NCBI RefSeq assembly: GCF_000513135.1
Contig: NZ_BAUV01000003.1
Location: forward strand, 124,001 to 188,000
DNA: 64,000 nt
Direction: 5' to 3'
From: Halalkalibacter akibai JCM 9157
GTDB taxonomy: Bacteria; Bacillota; Bacilli; Bacillales; Bacillaceae_D
Shown piece after piece: positions 45,429 through 54,267 of this stretch. The notes below the pieces were generated by a model. It made no database searches. It was not told where the DNA came from and worked only from the letters and a program-made list of their open reading frames with translations. The position numbers were made by a program, and so were the translations under genes. Positions within the stretch are counted from its first letter, which is position 1, and each line of letters starts with the position of its first letter.

Positions 45429-45467
45429 TTGAGAGCGCTTCAATAAGGAGAATTGAAACCGTTTCAC
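45429..45467. promoter_or_regulatory. Two LacI/CcpA-type dyads upstream of the TRAP operon
   Basis: TTGAGAGCGCTTCAA (45429-45443) and TTGAAACCGTTTCAC (45453-45467) are centre-CG palindromes, 24 bases apart, about 100-130 bases before dctP. Both resemble cre or a LacI-family (KdgR-type) operator; the pairing suggests a dedicated regulator, but none is encoded nearby. Confidence 0.45.
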
Positions 45468-45560
45468 AAAGTTTGGGAATAATTAATTGTTTTTAACAAA
45501 CCCTTCTAAAGAGAAAAGATCTTATTAAGGGAAATATAAACTAACAGGGGGATTATCAAG

Positions 45561-46616
45561 ATGAAAAAGAAAAAATTAGGCTTTTTCTTAGTACCAGCAC
45601 TAGCATTAATGTTAACTGCATGTGGAGGTGGCGGTACGACTGAGGAAGCTCCAGAAGCAGGCGGAGAAGCAGCAGCTCCAGCTGGTGAAACAAAAGTCAT
45701 TCGTGCAGGGATTGGTCTTAATGATCAACATCCACAATACTTAGGTCTTTTACGTTTTAAAGAGCTTGTTGAAGAAAGAACAGAGGGTGCCATCGAAGTT
45801 CAGACGTATCACAGTGGTCAGCTTGGTGATGACCGTACGATGACAGAAGGCCTTCAGTTAGGTTCTCAAGAGGTAACGATTCCTTCAACAGCACCAATTG
45901 CTAACTTTGTACCTGAATACAGCTTGTTTGACTTCCCGTTCTTATTCCCAAGTGAAGAAGTAGCAGATACAGTACTTGACGGTGAAATGGGTCAAAGATT
46001 CCTTGATATGCTACCAGCTCAAAACCTAGTTGGGTTAGCGTATTGGGAAAATGGTTTCCGTAACTTAACAAATGATGTTCGTCCAGTAGCTTCAGCTGAA
46101 GACATGAAGGGTCTTAAAATCCGTACAATGGAAAATGAGTTACACCTAGAAGCATTCCGTGCATTAGGTGCAAACCCAACACCAATGGCTTTCACTGAGT
46201 TATTCGCAGCCCTACAACAAGGTACAGTTGATGGACAAGAAAATCCTTACGCAACAATTTATCTACAAAAGTATCAAGAAGTTCAAGATCATGTATCAAA
46301 CACGCAACACATTTACAGCCCGTTCGTATTCTTAATGAGTAAAACATTCTTTGATGGATTAACTCCTGAGCAACAAGAAATCGTTCAAGTGGCAGCGGTA
46401 GAAGCTGGTCAATACCAACGTGAACTAAACCGTGAAGCAAACAACCAATACCTTGCTGATTTACAAGAAGAAGGTATGACGTTTACGGAGATTTCTGAGG
46501 AAGCTCGTCAAGAAATGGTTGATCTAATTGCTCCAGTACTTGAGAAGTATGCAGAGAGAATCGGTGAAGATTTAGTACAAGAAATGTACGATGCAATCGA
46601 GGCAGCACAACAATAA
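45561..46616 (+). CDS. dctP: TRAP transporter substrate-binding lipoprotein (DctP)
   Basis: A 351-residue extracellular binding protein. The signal peptide ends in the lipobox L-T-A-C (Cys about 21), then a Gly/Glu/Ala linker. The DctP core has EVQTYHSGQLGDDRTMTEGL, LKIRTMENELHLEAFRALGA (the conserved Arg that pairs with the substrate carboxylate) and LFAALQQGTVDGQENPYATI. Ligands are carboxylates; with hexonate genes downstream, a sugar acid is likely. GGGGG precedes ATG 45561. A hairpin terminator follows. Confidence 0.92.
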   Translation: MKKKKLGFFLVPALALMLTACGGGGTTEEAPEAGGEAAAPAGETKVIRAGIGLNDQHPQYLGLLRFKELVEERTEGAIEVQTYHSGQLGDDRTMTEGLQLGSQEVTIPSTAPIANFVPEYSLFDFPFLFPSEEVADTVLDGEMGQRFLDMLPAQNLVGLAYWENGFRNLTNDVRPVASAEDMKGLKIRTMENELHLEAFRALGANPTPMAFTELFAALQQGTVDGQENPYATIYLQKYQEVQDHVSNTQHIYSPFVFLMSKTFFDGLTPEQQEIVQVAAVEAGQYQRELNREANNQYLADLQEEGMTFTEISEEARQEMVDLIAPVLEKYAERIGEDLVQEMYDAIEAAQQ

Positions 46617-46631
46617 TAGCTAAACGGAAGA

Positions 46632-46653
46632 AGGCTTGATATCGAGCCTTTTT
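46632..46653 (+). terminator. Terminator or attenuator after dctP
   Basis: GGCTTGATATCGAGCC forms a short stem followed by TTTTT. Partial termination would lower expression of the membrane components. The following 230 bases to dctQ show only a weak 6-bp stem near 46782-46807. Confidence 0.65.
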
Positions 46654-46884
46654 CCCTCTTTTTTATAACAATATCAAAGGGAAAACAAAAGTATATTCAA
46701 AACTTATCAGGTGAGGATAGTTTTGTTTTTCCTTTAGTTTTTGACTGTATTTAAAAGATGGTTGCTTTTGAGAATGCTGTGAGCAGACAGGCAATCTATT
46801 CGGTCTGCAGACTAACACCAACAAATATCACCAAAAGAGTCGTGGCAACAACAGCCATTAAAAAAAGAAAGAGAGGCATAAACC

Positions 46885-47430
46885 ATGAAATTAGTTAAAT
46901 GGATTGATGATCATATAGAAGAAGTCTTTTTAGTTATCTTATCTGTCATCATGGTTACCGTAATTTTTGCGCAGGTCATTATGAGGTATGTGTTTGGTAG
47001 CTCCCTTGCTTGGTCAGAAGAGCTAGCTCGCTATAGCTTTATTTGGATCGTTTATATCGGAATCAGTTATGGTGTGAAAAAACAACGTCATATTAAAGTA
47101 GATATTTTCTTACTTGCATTGAAGGATAAAGGAAGAATTGTTTTAAATATTATTGCCAACTTACTATTCTTAAGCTTTGCCATTTTTGTTATTCGTTATG
47201 GTTATGATATTGCCTCGCAGTTGCTTGCTTTTGGACAAAAGTCGCCTGCTAACCAAATTCCAATGGGATTCGTTTACCTGGCAACACCAGTCGGAATGGG
47301 GTTAACCGCGATTCGTTTAATACAAAACTTAATTGGACTCTTTAAAGCCTTGCTTGGCAAAGGAGAAATCGAAGTTAAAACGGAGCTTGAGAAGGCTCAA
47401 GAAGAAGCACAACCTGGAGTAAAGGAGTGA
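46885..47430 (+). CDS. dctQ: TRAP transporter small permease (DctQ)
   Basis: A 181-residue membrane subunit with four helices (about 14-34, 48-66, 88-110 and 128-150). LAWSEELARYSFIWIVYIGI is the DctQ signature. The C-terminus is a charged helix rich in Glu/Lys. AAAGAGAGG precedes ATG 46885. It ends 5 bases before the large permease gene. Confidence 0.9.
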   Translation: MKLVKWIDDHIEEVFLVILSVIMVTVIFAQVIMRYVFGSSLAWSEELARYSFIWIVYIGISYGVKKQRHIKVDIFLLALKDKGRIVLNIIANLLFLSFAIFVIRYGYDIASQLLAFGQKSPANQIPMGFVYLATPVGMGLTAIRLIQNLIGLFKALLGKGEIEVKTELEKAQEEAQPGVKE

Positions 47431-47435
47431 ATTAG

Positions 47436-48707
47436 ATGACGACAGCAGTATTATTTGGATCATTTGCGATTCTTTTGTTTTTAAGTGTACCAATTGGGAT
47501 ATCAATTGGGCTTTCAACCTTAATAGCGATTATGTATTCAGGTTCCCTACCATTAGAGTTCTTAGCCAAAGAGTTAGTCACATCTGTAGACTCCTTTCCT
47601 CTAATGGCCGTACCGTTTTTTATCCTTGCTGGTGAAATTATGGGCAAGGGTGGAATATCCGACCGTCTATTTCGAGTCGCCAACTCGTTAGTCGGGAATA
47701 AAACAGGTGGATTTGCGATTGCGACGATCATAACTTGTATGTTTTTTGCAGCGATTTCTGGTTCAGCTCCAGCTACCGTAGCCGCGATTGGTGGGATCAT
47801 GATTCCAGCAATGGTTAGACAAGGCTATGATAAAAAGTTTGCTACAGCTGTTGTGGCAGCGGCTGGTTCATTAGGGGTTATTATTCCTCCGAGTATTCCA
47901 ATGGTTATCTACGGAGTCGTAGGTAGTGTTTCAATTGGAAATATGTTTATCGCAGGGATCATTCCTGGGATCTTAGTCGGTCTTGCTTTAATGGCATACA
48001 CGTATTACTACTCTCGTAAGCAAGGGTATAAAGGAACAGGTGACAAAACGTCACTTGCAAATATTGCTAAAGCGGTATGGGATGCCAAGTGGGCATTACT
48101 AATACCAGTTATTATTTTAGGTGGGATTTACGGAGGGGTATTCACTCCAACGGAAGCAGCTGTTATTGCGGTTGTCTATGGATTAGTCGCTGGGCTTTTC
48201 TTATATAGAGAATTAAAGTGGAGAGATTTACCTAAAGTCATCACAGATGCAGCGTTAACAACGGCAACAATTTTGATTATCGTAGGAGCAGCGACGGCGT
48301 TTGGACGATAATTAACAATTGAACAAATTCCGTATCAAGTAGCAAATGCGATGATGTCGGTATCGGAAAATCCGATTGTGATCATCTTATTAATTACGCT
48401 TTTGCTGTTAATTGTAGGGTGTTTCATGGATACGCTTGCGGCAATTATCATTTTAACACCTATTTTATTACCGATTGCTGTAAACATCGGTTATGATCCT
48501 GTACACTTTGGGATCATCATGATTCTAAACTTGGCGATCGGTTTCATTACACCACCGCTTGGAGTTAACTTATTCGTAGGGTCAGGAATTTCTGGTTTAT
48601 CGATTGAAACGTTATCGAGAGCGATTATTCCATTTTTCTTTGCGATGCTCCTTACGCTGATCATTGTCATTTTCATTCCGCAATTATCTTTATTTTTCTT
48701 AGGATAA
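47436..48707 (+). pseudogene. dctM: TRAP transporter large permease (DctM), interrupted by an in-frame stop
   Basis: A Na+-driven large permease of about 423 residues. The first part (47436-48308) has VPFFILAGEIMGKGGISDRL, SGSAPATVAAIGGIMIPAMV, GSLGVIIPPSIPMVIYGVVG and IFGGIYGGVFTPTEAAV-like segments. TAA at 48309-48311 follows FGR. The same frame then continues LTIEQIPYQVANAMM, GCFMDTLAAIIILTPILLPI and GFITPPLGVNLFVGSGISGL to 48707. No frame change is needed, only a sense codon (family members have Ile, Leu or Trp-type residues here). Without repair or read-through the transporter would be inactive. Confidence 0.85.
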
Positions 48708-48735
48708 TTACACTATCTCAAAGGGAGATGAACAA

Positions 48736-48993
48736 ATGCCAGTACAAACAATGGACATTACCGTTAACATTTCTGAAGATCAAACGATTACCGGTTTGAG
48801 CCAATTGATTCAGCCATATAAATCTGAGATTTATCTGAAAAAATTAGTACGTGGTTCAGTGATTGAAGTGAATTTAAAAAGCTTTTTAGGTCTCATCACC
48901 CTACAACTTTCCAATGGGGACCGCCTTACCGTTCGAGCGGTTGGCGAAGACAGTGAAGCAGCGATTAAGGAAGTTGTAGAATTTTTATCATAA
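48736..48993 (+). CDS. HPr/Crh-like protein lacking the catalytic histidine
   Basis: An 85-residue protein with the HPr fold. The second half, VNLKSFLGLITLQLSNGDRL followed by EDSEAAIKEVVEFL, fits HPr and Crh well, with Ser49 in the place of the regulatory Ser46. The first half lacks the GIHARPA loop: the active His15 position reads TITGLSQLIQP. It therefore cannot pass phosphate from enzyme I, but might be phosphorylated by HPr kinase and act on CcpA like Crh (inference). GGGAG precedes ATG 48736. It follows dctM by 28 bases, probably in the same operon. Confidence 0.7.
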   Translation: MPVQTMDITVNISEDQTITGLSQLIQPYKSEIYLKKLVRGSVIEVNLKSFLGLITLQLSNGDRLTVRAVGEDSEAAIKEVVEFLS

Positions 48994-49000
48994 AGTAGAG

Positions 49001-49080
49001 GAACCAAAGTTGCTTCTTGCTGCAAAGTGAACACAGGATCTGGTTCTCATTTGTAGGTAAGTAGCCGCTTTGGTTCTTTT
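49001..49080 (+). terminator. Possible terminator of the TRAP operon
   Basis: GAACCAAAG (49001-49009) pairs with CTTTGGTTC (49068-49076), followed by TTTTC. The loop is long (58 bases). Confidence 0.4.
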
Positions 49081-49136
49081 CTTATGGCTTTGTTCAGCGT
49101 ATTTTTAGTGTTTATCGGCTAGAGGGTAGAAGTGTG

Positions 49137-49262
49137 TTCGTTCCATTGCGCTCCAGCCACTCGCTTTCCGCGGGGAGGTGTCAAGCCTCCACGGCTACGC
49201 CTGTGGGGTCTTGACCCTACCTCTTTTTCCCGCAGGAGTCGAGTGGCTTCCGCTCCATTCTA
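49137..49262. repeat. Long structured intergenic hairpin element
   Basis: An imperfect inverted repeat of about 125 bases. Outer arms share AGCCACTCG / CGAGTGGCT, then TTTCCGCGGGG / TTCCCGCAGGAG. Inner arms have GGTGTCAAG / CTTGACCCTACC and CCACGGC / GCCTGTGG around a small TAC loop. It is GC-richer than its surroundings. I recall similar blocks (CACTCGCTTTCCGCGG) scattered between genes in many Bacillaceae; I cannot check that here. Confidence 0.65.
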
Positions 49263-49309
49263 CTAAGAGAAAAAGACATAATTATAGCAATAATCTTTAA
49301 GAAAGCAGA

Positions 49310-49436
49310 TGGGAAATAACAAGTGTTTAAACGAGCATAAGAACGCTGCAGTAACCTTAGCGCATTGTATTTCCGGAGCGATTGCTACGCTGTAACCTAT
49401 GTTCTCTTATTTAAAACGCTTTTGTCCCATTCTTAA
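49310..49436. repeat. Second long imperfect inverted repeat
   Basis: GGGAAATAACAAGTGTTTAA..ATAAGAAC (about 49310-49345) is roughly complementary to GTTCTCTTATTTAAAACGCT..GTCCC (about 49403-49432). The centre is GC-richer. With 49137-49262 it fills the gene-free stretch 48994-49522. Confidence 0.5.
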
Positions 49437-49522
49437 GAATTAATTTGCTTTATTAACATACGGTAGGCTAGTTACATTTGAGCTATAGAGTCAAGATATC
49501 TTAATAGAAAGAGGTTAACGTT

Positions 49523-50470
49523 ATGGATGTAGTAACAATAGGAGAAACGATGGTGTTGTTTACACCTGAAACGGGTCAGTTGCGGTATGCGTCTCAATTT
49601 TCGAAAACCTATGGTGGGGCTGAATCAAACTTTGCCATTGGGCTTGCCCGTCTAGGTCATCAAGTCGGTTGGATTAGTGCTATTGGCGACGATGAACTAG
49701 GAAAGGGAATGCTCTCTTTTATCCGTGGTGAAGGAGTCGACGTAAGCCAAGTGAAAGTCGACGAAACGGCGCCAACGGGGGTGTTCTTTAAAGAAGTGAG
49801 GAATTCTTCCGATATTCGGATTCAGTATTATCGCAAAGGCTCTGCTGCTAGTCAAATGACCAAAGCCGACTTAAACGAAGACTATCTCGCACAGGCAAAA
49901 TATTTACATATTTCAGGCATCACTCCAGCCTTAAGTGAGAATTGCTCAGAGCTCATTTTTGAAGCGATTGCTCTTGCGAAAAAGAACGGATTAACCGTGA
50001 TTTTTGATCCGAACCTTCGTAGAAAACTATGGAGCGAAGAAAAAGCACGAGAAGTTTTATTGAAAATTGCAAGTCAGGTTGATATTGTGCTACCAGGAGT
50101 GGCTGAGGGTGAATTTTTATTCGGTGAAAGTGATCCTGAAACATTAGGAAAGCTTTTCTTGGAGCACGGAGCATCTACGGTCATTTTAAAAGTAGGGGCA
50201 GAAGGAGCTTATTATTTTACAAACGAAGAGAGTGCGCTCGTACCAGGCTTTAAAGTGGAGCAAGTGCTTGACCCGGTTGGAGCTGGAGATGGTTTCGCAG
50301 CTGGATTTATCTCAGGAAGATTAGAGGGGTTATCTCTTTATGAGTCCGTTCAACGTGGAAATGCTGTAGGCGCAATCGTAACAACGGTGAAAGGCGATGT
50401 TGAAGGACTTCCGGAGAAAAGGGAAATTGATCGGTTCATCACCAAGCCAGCCGATGACGTTAGTAGATAA
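49523..50470 (+). CDS. kdgK: 2-keto-3-deoxygluconate kinase (PfkB family)
   Basis: A 315-residue sugar kinase making KDPG (or the galacto isomer) from the 2-keto-3-deoxy sugar acid with ATP. It has the N-terminal YGGAESNFAIGLARLGHQVG (PfkB signature 1), IFDPNLRRKLWS (substrate loop) and LDPVGAGDGFAAGFISGRLE (signature 2 with the catalytic Asp and anion hole GAGD). The start follows AAAGAGG. It begins a six-gene run for hexonate degradation with small gaps. Confidence 0.92.
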   Translation: MDVVTIGETMVLFTPETGQLRYASQFSKTYGGAESNFAIGLARLGHQVGWISAIGDDELGKGMLSFIRGEGVDVSQVKVDETAPTGVFFKEVRNSSDIRIQYYRKGSAASQMTKADLNEDYLAQAKYLHISGITPALSENCSELIFEAIALAKKNGLTVIFDPNLRRKLWSEEKAREVLLKIASQVDIVLPGVAEGEFLFGESDPETLGKLFLEHGASTVILKVGAEGAYYFTNEESALVPGFKVEQVLDPVGAGDGFAAGFISGRLEGLSLYESVQRGNAVGAIVTTVKGDVEGLPEKREIDRFITKPADDVSR

Positions 50471-50497
50471 CAAAAAAAACAATATTAGGGGGACATT

Positions 50498-51136
50498 ATG
50501 AATCATTTATTACAAGAAATTCAAGACAACGGAATTGTTGCGATTATTAGAGGAGCAAAACCAGAAAATATTCTATCAATTGCTAAGGCCCTTCGTGAAG
50601 GTGGAGTAAAAACGCTAGAGATTACGGTAGAAACGCCGCAAGTATTAAAGCTAATTGAACAAGTATCACAGGAATTAGACGATGTGATCGTAGGTGCGGG
50701 GACGGTGTTAGATCCTGAAACTGCTCGTGCAGCGATTATGGCAGGAGCGAAATTCATTTTCTCGCCAACGGTTAACGTTGAGACAATTCGGTTGACGAAG
50801 CGTTACGGAGTAATCAGCATTGCCGGTGCTCTAACACCAACTGAAATTTTAACGGCGTATGAAAATGGCTCAGATATTATTAAAGTTTTTCCAGCTAACG
50901 TCTTTGGACCAGGCTACTTAAAGGATGTGCACGGACCACTTCCGCACATTCCACTAATGCCAACAGGAGGCATTAGCTTAGCGAACATTAAAGAGTATAT
51001 TCAAGCTGGAGGTGTCGCGGCAGGTCTTGGAAGTGCGCTAGTCGATACGAAAAAGGAAATCAATGATACGTATTTAGCAGAATTAACAGCAAAATCAAAG
51101 GAGTATGTCGAAGCAGTTCAAGCTGCGCGCGCATAA
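50498..51136 (+). CDS. kdgA: KDPG/KHG-type aldolase
   Basis: A 212-residue class I aldolase cutting 2-keto-3-deoxy-6-phosphogluconate to pyruvate and glyceraldehyde 3-phosphate. Glu in [28 protein letters not shown] and the Schiff-base Lys in [13 protein letters not shown] are all present, with [20 protein letters not shown] binding phosphate. AGGGGG precedes ATG 50498, 28 bases after kdgK. Confidence 0.93.
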   Translation: MNHLLQEIQDNGIVAIIRGAKPENILSIAKALREGGVKTLEITVETPQVLKLIEQVSQELDDVIVGAGTVLDPETARAAIMAGAKFIFSPTVNVETIRLTKRYGVISIAGALTPTEILTAYENGSDIIKVFPANVFGPGYLKDVHGPLPHIPLMPTGGISLANIKEYIQAGGVAAGLGSALVDTKKEINDTYLAELTAKSKEYVEAVQAARA

Positions 51137-51153
51137 CAAGGGAGGATTTTCAC

Positions 51154-52302
51154 GTGAAAATTACTAAATTAGAATGCTTCATCGTGCCACCGAGATGGTG
51201 TTTTCTCAAAATAGAAACAGATGAGGGAATTACCGGTTGGGGAGAGCCTGTCATTGAGGGAAGAGCAAGTACGGTTAAAGCGGCAGTTGAGGAACTAAGC
51301 GATTATTTAATTGGGAAGGATCCGCTTCGTATCGAAGACCATTGGAATGTTCTTTATCGTTCAGGCTTTTACCGTGGCGGTCCAATCTTAATGAGTGCGA
51401 TTGCTGGGATCGACCAAGCGTTATGGGATATTAAAGGGAAATTCTATAATGCTCCTGTTTATGAACTGATGGGTGGTGCTTGTCGCGAGTCGATCCGCGT
51501 GTATTCGTGGATTGGTGGAGATCGTCCTAGTGATGTCGGAGCCGCTGCCAAAGCAGTCGTAGATGCAGGCTTCACCGCGGTAAAGATGAACGGGACAGAA
51601 GAACTTCAATATGTCGATTCGTATGAAAAAATTGATGCAGTCGTAGAACGAATTGCAGCGGTTAGAGAAGCTGTTGGCCAATATGTGGGCATCGGCATTG
51701 ATTTTCATGGTCGTGTTCATAAGCCAATGGCTAAAGTTCTGGCTAAAGAGCTTGAGCCATACCGTCCGATGTTTATTGAAGAACCTGTGCTAGCAGAGAA
51801 CAATGAAGCTTTACGTGAGATTGCCAACCATACGCACATCCCAATTGCCACAGGAGAAAGAATGTATTCGAGATGGGATTTCAAACAGCTGTTATCAGAT
51901 GGCTATGTGGATATTATTCAACCTGACCTTTCGCATGCTGGTGGGATTACCGAATGTAAAAAAATTGCCTCCATGGCCGAAGCCTATGATGTGGCAGTAG
52001 CGTTTCATTGTCCATTAGGTCCCATCGCGCTTGCTTCTTGTTTACAAGTCGATGCAACTTCACATAATGCGTTCATTCAAGAGCAAAGCTTAGGGATTCA
52101 CTACAACCAAGGCAGTGATTTACTCGATTATATTACCGATAAATCTGTTTTCAAATATGAAGATGGTCACGTGAAAATTCCTCAAGGCCCTGGCCTTGGC
52201 ATTTCGGTTAATGAAGAGCATGTTCGCAAAATGGCCGAAGCGGGTCACAACTGGAAAAACCCAGTATGGCGTCATAAAGACGGCACTGTTGCTGAGTGGT
52301 AA
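51154..52302 (+). CDS. dgoD: D-galactonate dehydratase-type enolase-superfamily enzyme
   Basis: A 382-residue dehydratase making a 2-keto-3-deoxy acid from an aldonate. The N-terminal cap has [20 protein letters not shown]. The barrel has VKMNGTEE (a basic residue before it), IGIDFHGRV (metal ligand and His), [20 protein letters not shown] (metal Glu), [13 protein letters not shown] and [20 protein letters not shown] (catalytic His). The RMYSRWDF and FHCPLGP motifs are those of DgoD (382 residues in E. coli). It starts GTG 51154 behind GGGAGG, 17 bases after kdgA. Substrate specificity, galactonate or an isomer, is from family resemblance only. Confidence 0.9.
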   Translation: MKITKLECFIVPPRWCFLKIETDEGITGWGEPVIEGRASTVKAAVEELSDYLIGKDPLRIEDHWNVLYRSGFYRGGPILMSAIAGIDQALWDIKGKFYNAPVYELMGGACRESIRVYSWIGGDRPSDVGAAAKAVVDAGFTAVKMNGTEELQYVDSYEKIDAVVERIAAVREAVGQYVGIGIDFHGRVHKPMAKVLAKELEPYRPMFIEEPVLAENNEALREIANHTHIPIATGERMYSRWDFKQLLSDGYVDIIQPDLSHAGGITECKKIASMAEAYDVAVAFHCPLGPIALASCLQVDATSHNAFIQEQSLGIHYNQGSDLLDYITDKSVFKYEDGHVKIPQGPGLGISVNEEHVRKMAEAGHNWKNPVWRHKDGTVAEW

Positions 52303-52339
52303 GTAGGTAGATTCAAAAAAAGAAAAGTGGTCCTGTAAG

Positions 52340-53236
52340 ATGATGATTTTTATCGAGGTTGTTTTACCTGTTTTACTCGTTTTTCTAATCGGCTTTGGGG
52401 TCCAAAAATGGAAGCAGATCGACATTAAGGCCGTATCAACGGTCGCCATTTACATTATGACCCCATGCCTTGTGTTTCGGACGTTTTATACGGCAGAGTT
52501 AGACATGCAATATTTATATATCATTTTCTTCTCTGCTATTCTTTTAGTTGTTTTAATTATCATTAATAAAATCTATTGCAAGCTAAAAAACTACCCACAA
52601 TCGATTGAAAGTGGCATGATTTTATCTACTGCTTTTATGAATACAGGGAATTACGGCGCACCGATCATTTTATTTGCTTATGGCGAGGTCGGTTTTGCCT
52701 ATTCCATTATCATTCTCGTTCTCCATGCGATTATGATGAATTTTTTTGGCGTCTATTATGCAGCAAGGGGAAAGGCTGGTATTCGTGTTGCGTTAAAGTC
52801 TGTGTTGGAAATGCCGGCAACATGGGCGGTGGTGGTGGCCATTATCATGAAAGGATTAAACTGGGAAATTCCTAACAATCTATTTTTGACGATTGATATT
52901 GTAGCAGAAGCAGCAGTCCCGACCGTTATGGTTATTTTAGGTCTGCAACTTGCGCAGATTAAATGGGAAAACTTCAATTGGGGTCATATTACATATGGGG
53001 TGATTGTCCGTTTATTGATTTCGCCATTATTAGCTGTTGGAATTGTGATGCTGTTCCCGTTTGATCCGTTACTTGCAAAGGTATTAATCGTGTCTTCAGC
53101 GATGCCGTCAGCAGCGACCATTGTCATTTATGCCATTCAATTTAACTCAGAACCAAAACTAGTCTCAAGCATTACATTAGTATCGACGTTAGTCAGTATT
53201 TTTACGATTACATTGCTATTAGCGATTTTAGGATAA
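52340..53236 (+). CDS. AEC-family carrier (auxin efflux carrier fold)
   Basis: A 298-residue membrane protein with ten helices. GMILSTAFMNTGNYGAPIIL is the AEC family's conserved Asn-rich crossover segment, and the end has SSAMPSAATIVIYAIQFNSE. Such carriers move organic acids. The ribosome site is poor for ATG 52340; ATG 52343 is an equal choice. Placed between the dehydratase and the dehydrogenase, it may export an acid by-product or import a related sugar acid. Confidence 0.85.
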   Translation: MMIFIEVVLPVLLVFLIGFGVQKWKQIDIKAVSTVAIYIMTPCLVFRTFYTAELDMQYLYIIFFSAILLVVLIIINKIYCKLKNYPQSIESGMILSTAFMNTGNYGAPIILFAYGEVGFAYSIIILVLHAIMMNFFGVYYAARGKAGIRVALKSVLEMPATWAVVVAIIMKGLNWEIPNNLFLTIDIVAEAAVPTVMVILGLQLAQIKWENFNWGHITYGVIVRLLISPLLAVGIVMLFPFDPLLAKVLIVSSAMPSAATIVIYAIQFNSEPKLVSSITLVSTLVSIFTITLLLAILG

Positions 53237-53257
53237 AGAAAACAAGGAGTGGAACAG

Positions 53258-54256
53258 ATGAGTACGTTTAAAGTAGTAGTAACCGATTATGAATTTGCAA
53301 CACTTGCACCAGAGCAAGAAGTATTAAGCCAGGTGGAAGGAGTCGAGTTTGTCGCTGTTCAGTGCCGCACCGAAGACGAAGTCATTGCCGCAGCTAAGGA
53401 TGCAGACGGACTGATCAATCAATATGCTCCGATTACTCGGAAAGTGATTGAAAGCTTACCCAATCTAAAAGTGGTATCTCGCTACGGAGTTGGAGTCAAC
53501 ACGATTGATATCGACGCAGCTACCGAGCATGGGGTGATGGTTGGAAACGTTACTGATTATTGTATGGATGAAGTATCTGACCATGCCTTTGCGCTAATTA
53601 TGGCATGCGCTCGTAAAGTAGTGTTATTAAATGAAGCGGTAAAAGCGGGGAACTGGGACTTTAAAGTTAGTGTACCGATTTTTAGACTGCGCGGCCGTGT
53701 GCTAGGTCTAATCGGCCTTGGACGAATTCCACAATCACTCGCTCAAAAAGCGCAAGCCTTCGGAATGAAAGTAGTTGCTTATGATCCATTCGTACCAGCA
53801 GATGTAGCAGCTGGATTAAATGTGGAATTACTTGAGTTAAATGACTTATGTGCTCAAGCTGACTTTGTATCCGTTCACGCTCCGTTAATTGACGCAACAA
53901 AAGGCATGATCGGCGAAGAGCAATTCAAAGCAATGAAGAAAGAAGCCTTTATCGTCAATACAGCGCGCGGTCCTGTGATTGATGAAAAAGCACTGATTGC
54001 AGCGCTTCAACAAGGTGAAATTGCCGGCGCGGGTCTTGACGTTGTCGAAGAAGAGCCCATTCAAGCCGATAATCCGTTGCTAAAAATGGATAATGTGATC
54101 TTAAACCCACACGTTGCTTGGTACTCTGAAGAAGCACAACTAGAGCTAAAGCGCAAAACGGCGCAAAATGTGGCTGATGTTTTAAGTGGTTATTATCCAA
54201 CGTATCTTTTTAACACGAAAGTAAAAGAAAAAGTCGAATTAAAACAAAAGGGATAA
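53258..54256 (+). CDS. D-isomer specific 2-hydroxyacid dehydrogenase (CtBP-like)
   Basis: A 332-residue NAD(P)-linked dehydrogenase. The NAD loop GRVLGLIGLGRIPQSLAQ is near residues 148-165. The catalytic Arg is in FIVNTARGPVIDEKALIAAL, the Glu in GLDVVEEEP, and the His in LNPHVAWYSEEAQLEL. AAGGAGTGG precedes ATG 53258. It could reduce a 2-keto acid formed by the pathway or oxidise a hydroxy acid entering it; sequence cannot tell which. Confidence 0.88.
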   Translation: MSTFKVVVTDYEFATLAPEQEVLSQVEGVEFVAVQCRTEDEVIAAAKDADGLINQYAPITRKVIESLPNLKVVSRYGVGVNTIDIDAATEHGVMVGNVTDYCMDEVSDHAFALIMACARKVVLLNEAVKAGNWDFKVSVPIFRLRGRVLGLIGLGRIPQSLAQKAQAFGMKVVAYDPFVPADVAAGLNVELLELNDLCAQADFVSVHAPLIDATKGMIGEEQFKAMKKEAFIVNTARGPVIDEKALIAALQQGEIAGAGLDVVEEEPIQADNPLLKMDNVILNPHVAWYSEEAQLELKRKTAQNVADVLSGYYPTYLFNTKVKEKVELKQKG

Positions 54257-54267
54257 GGAGGATTAAT

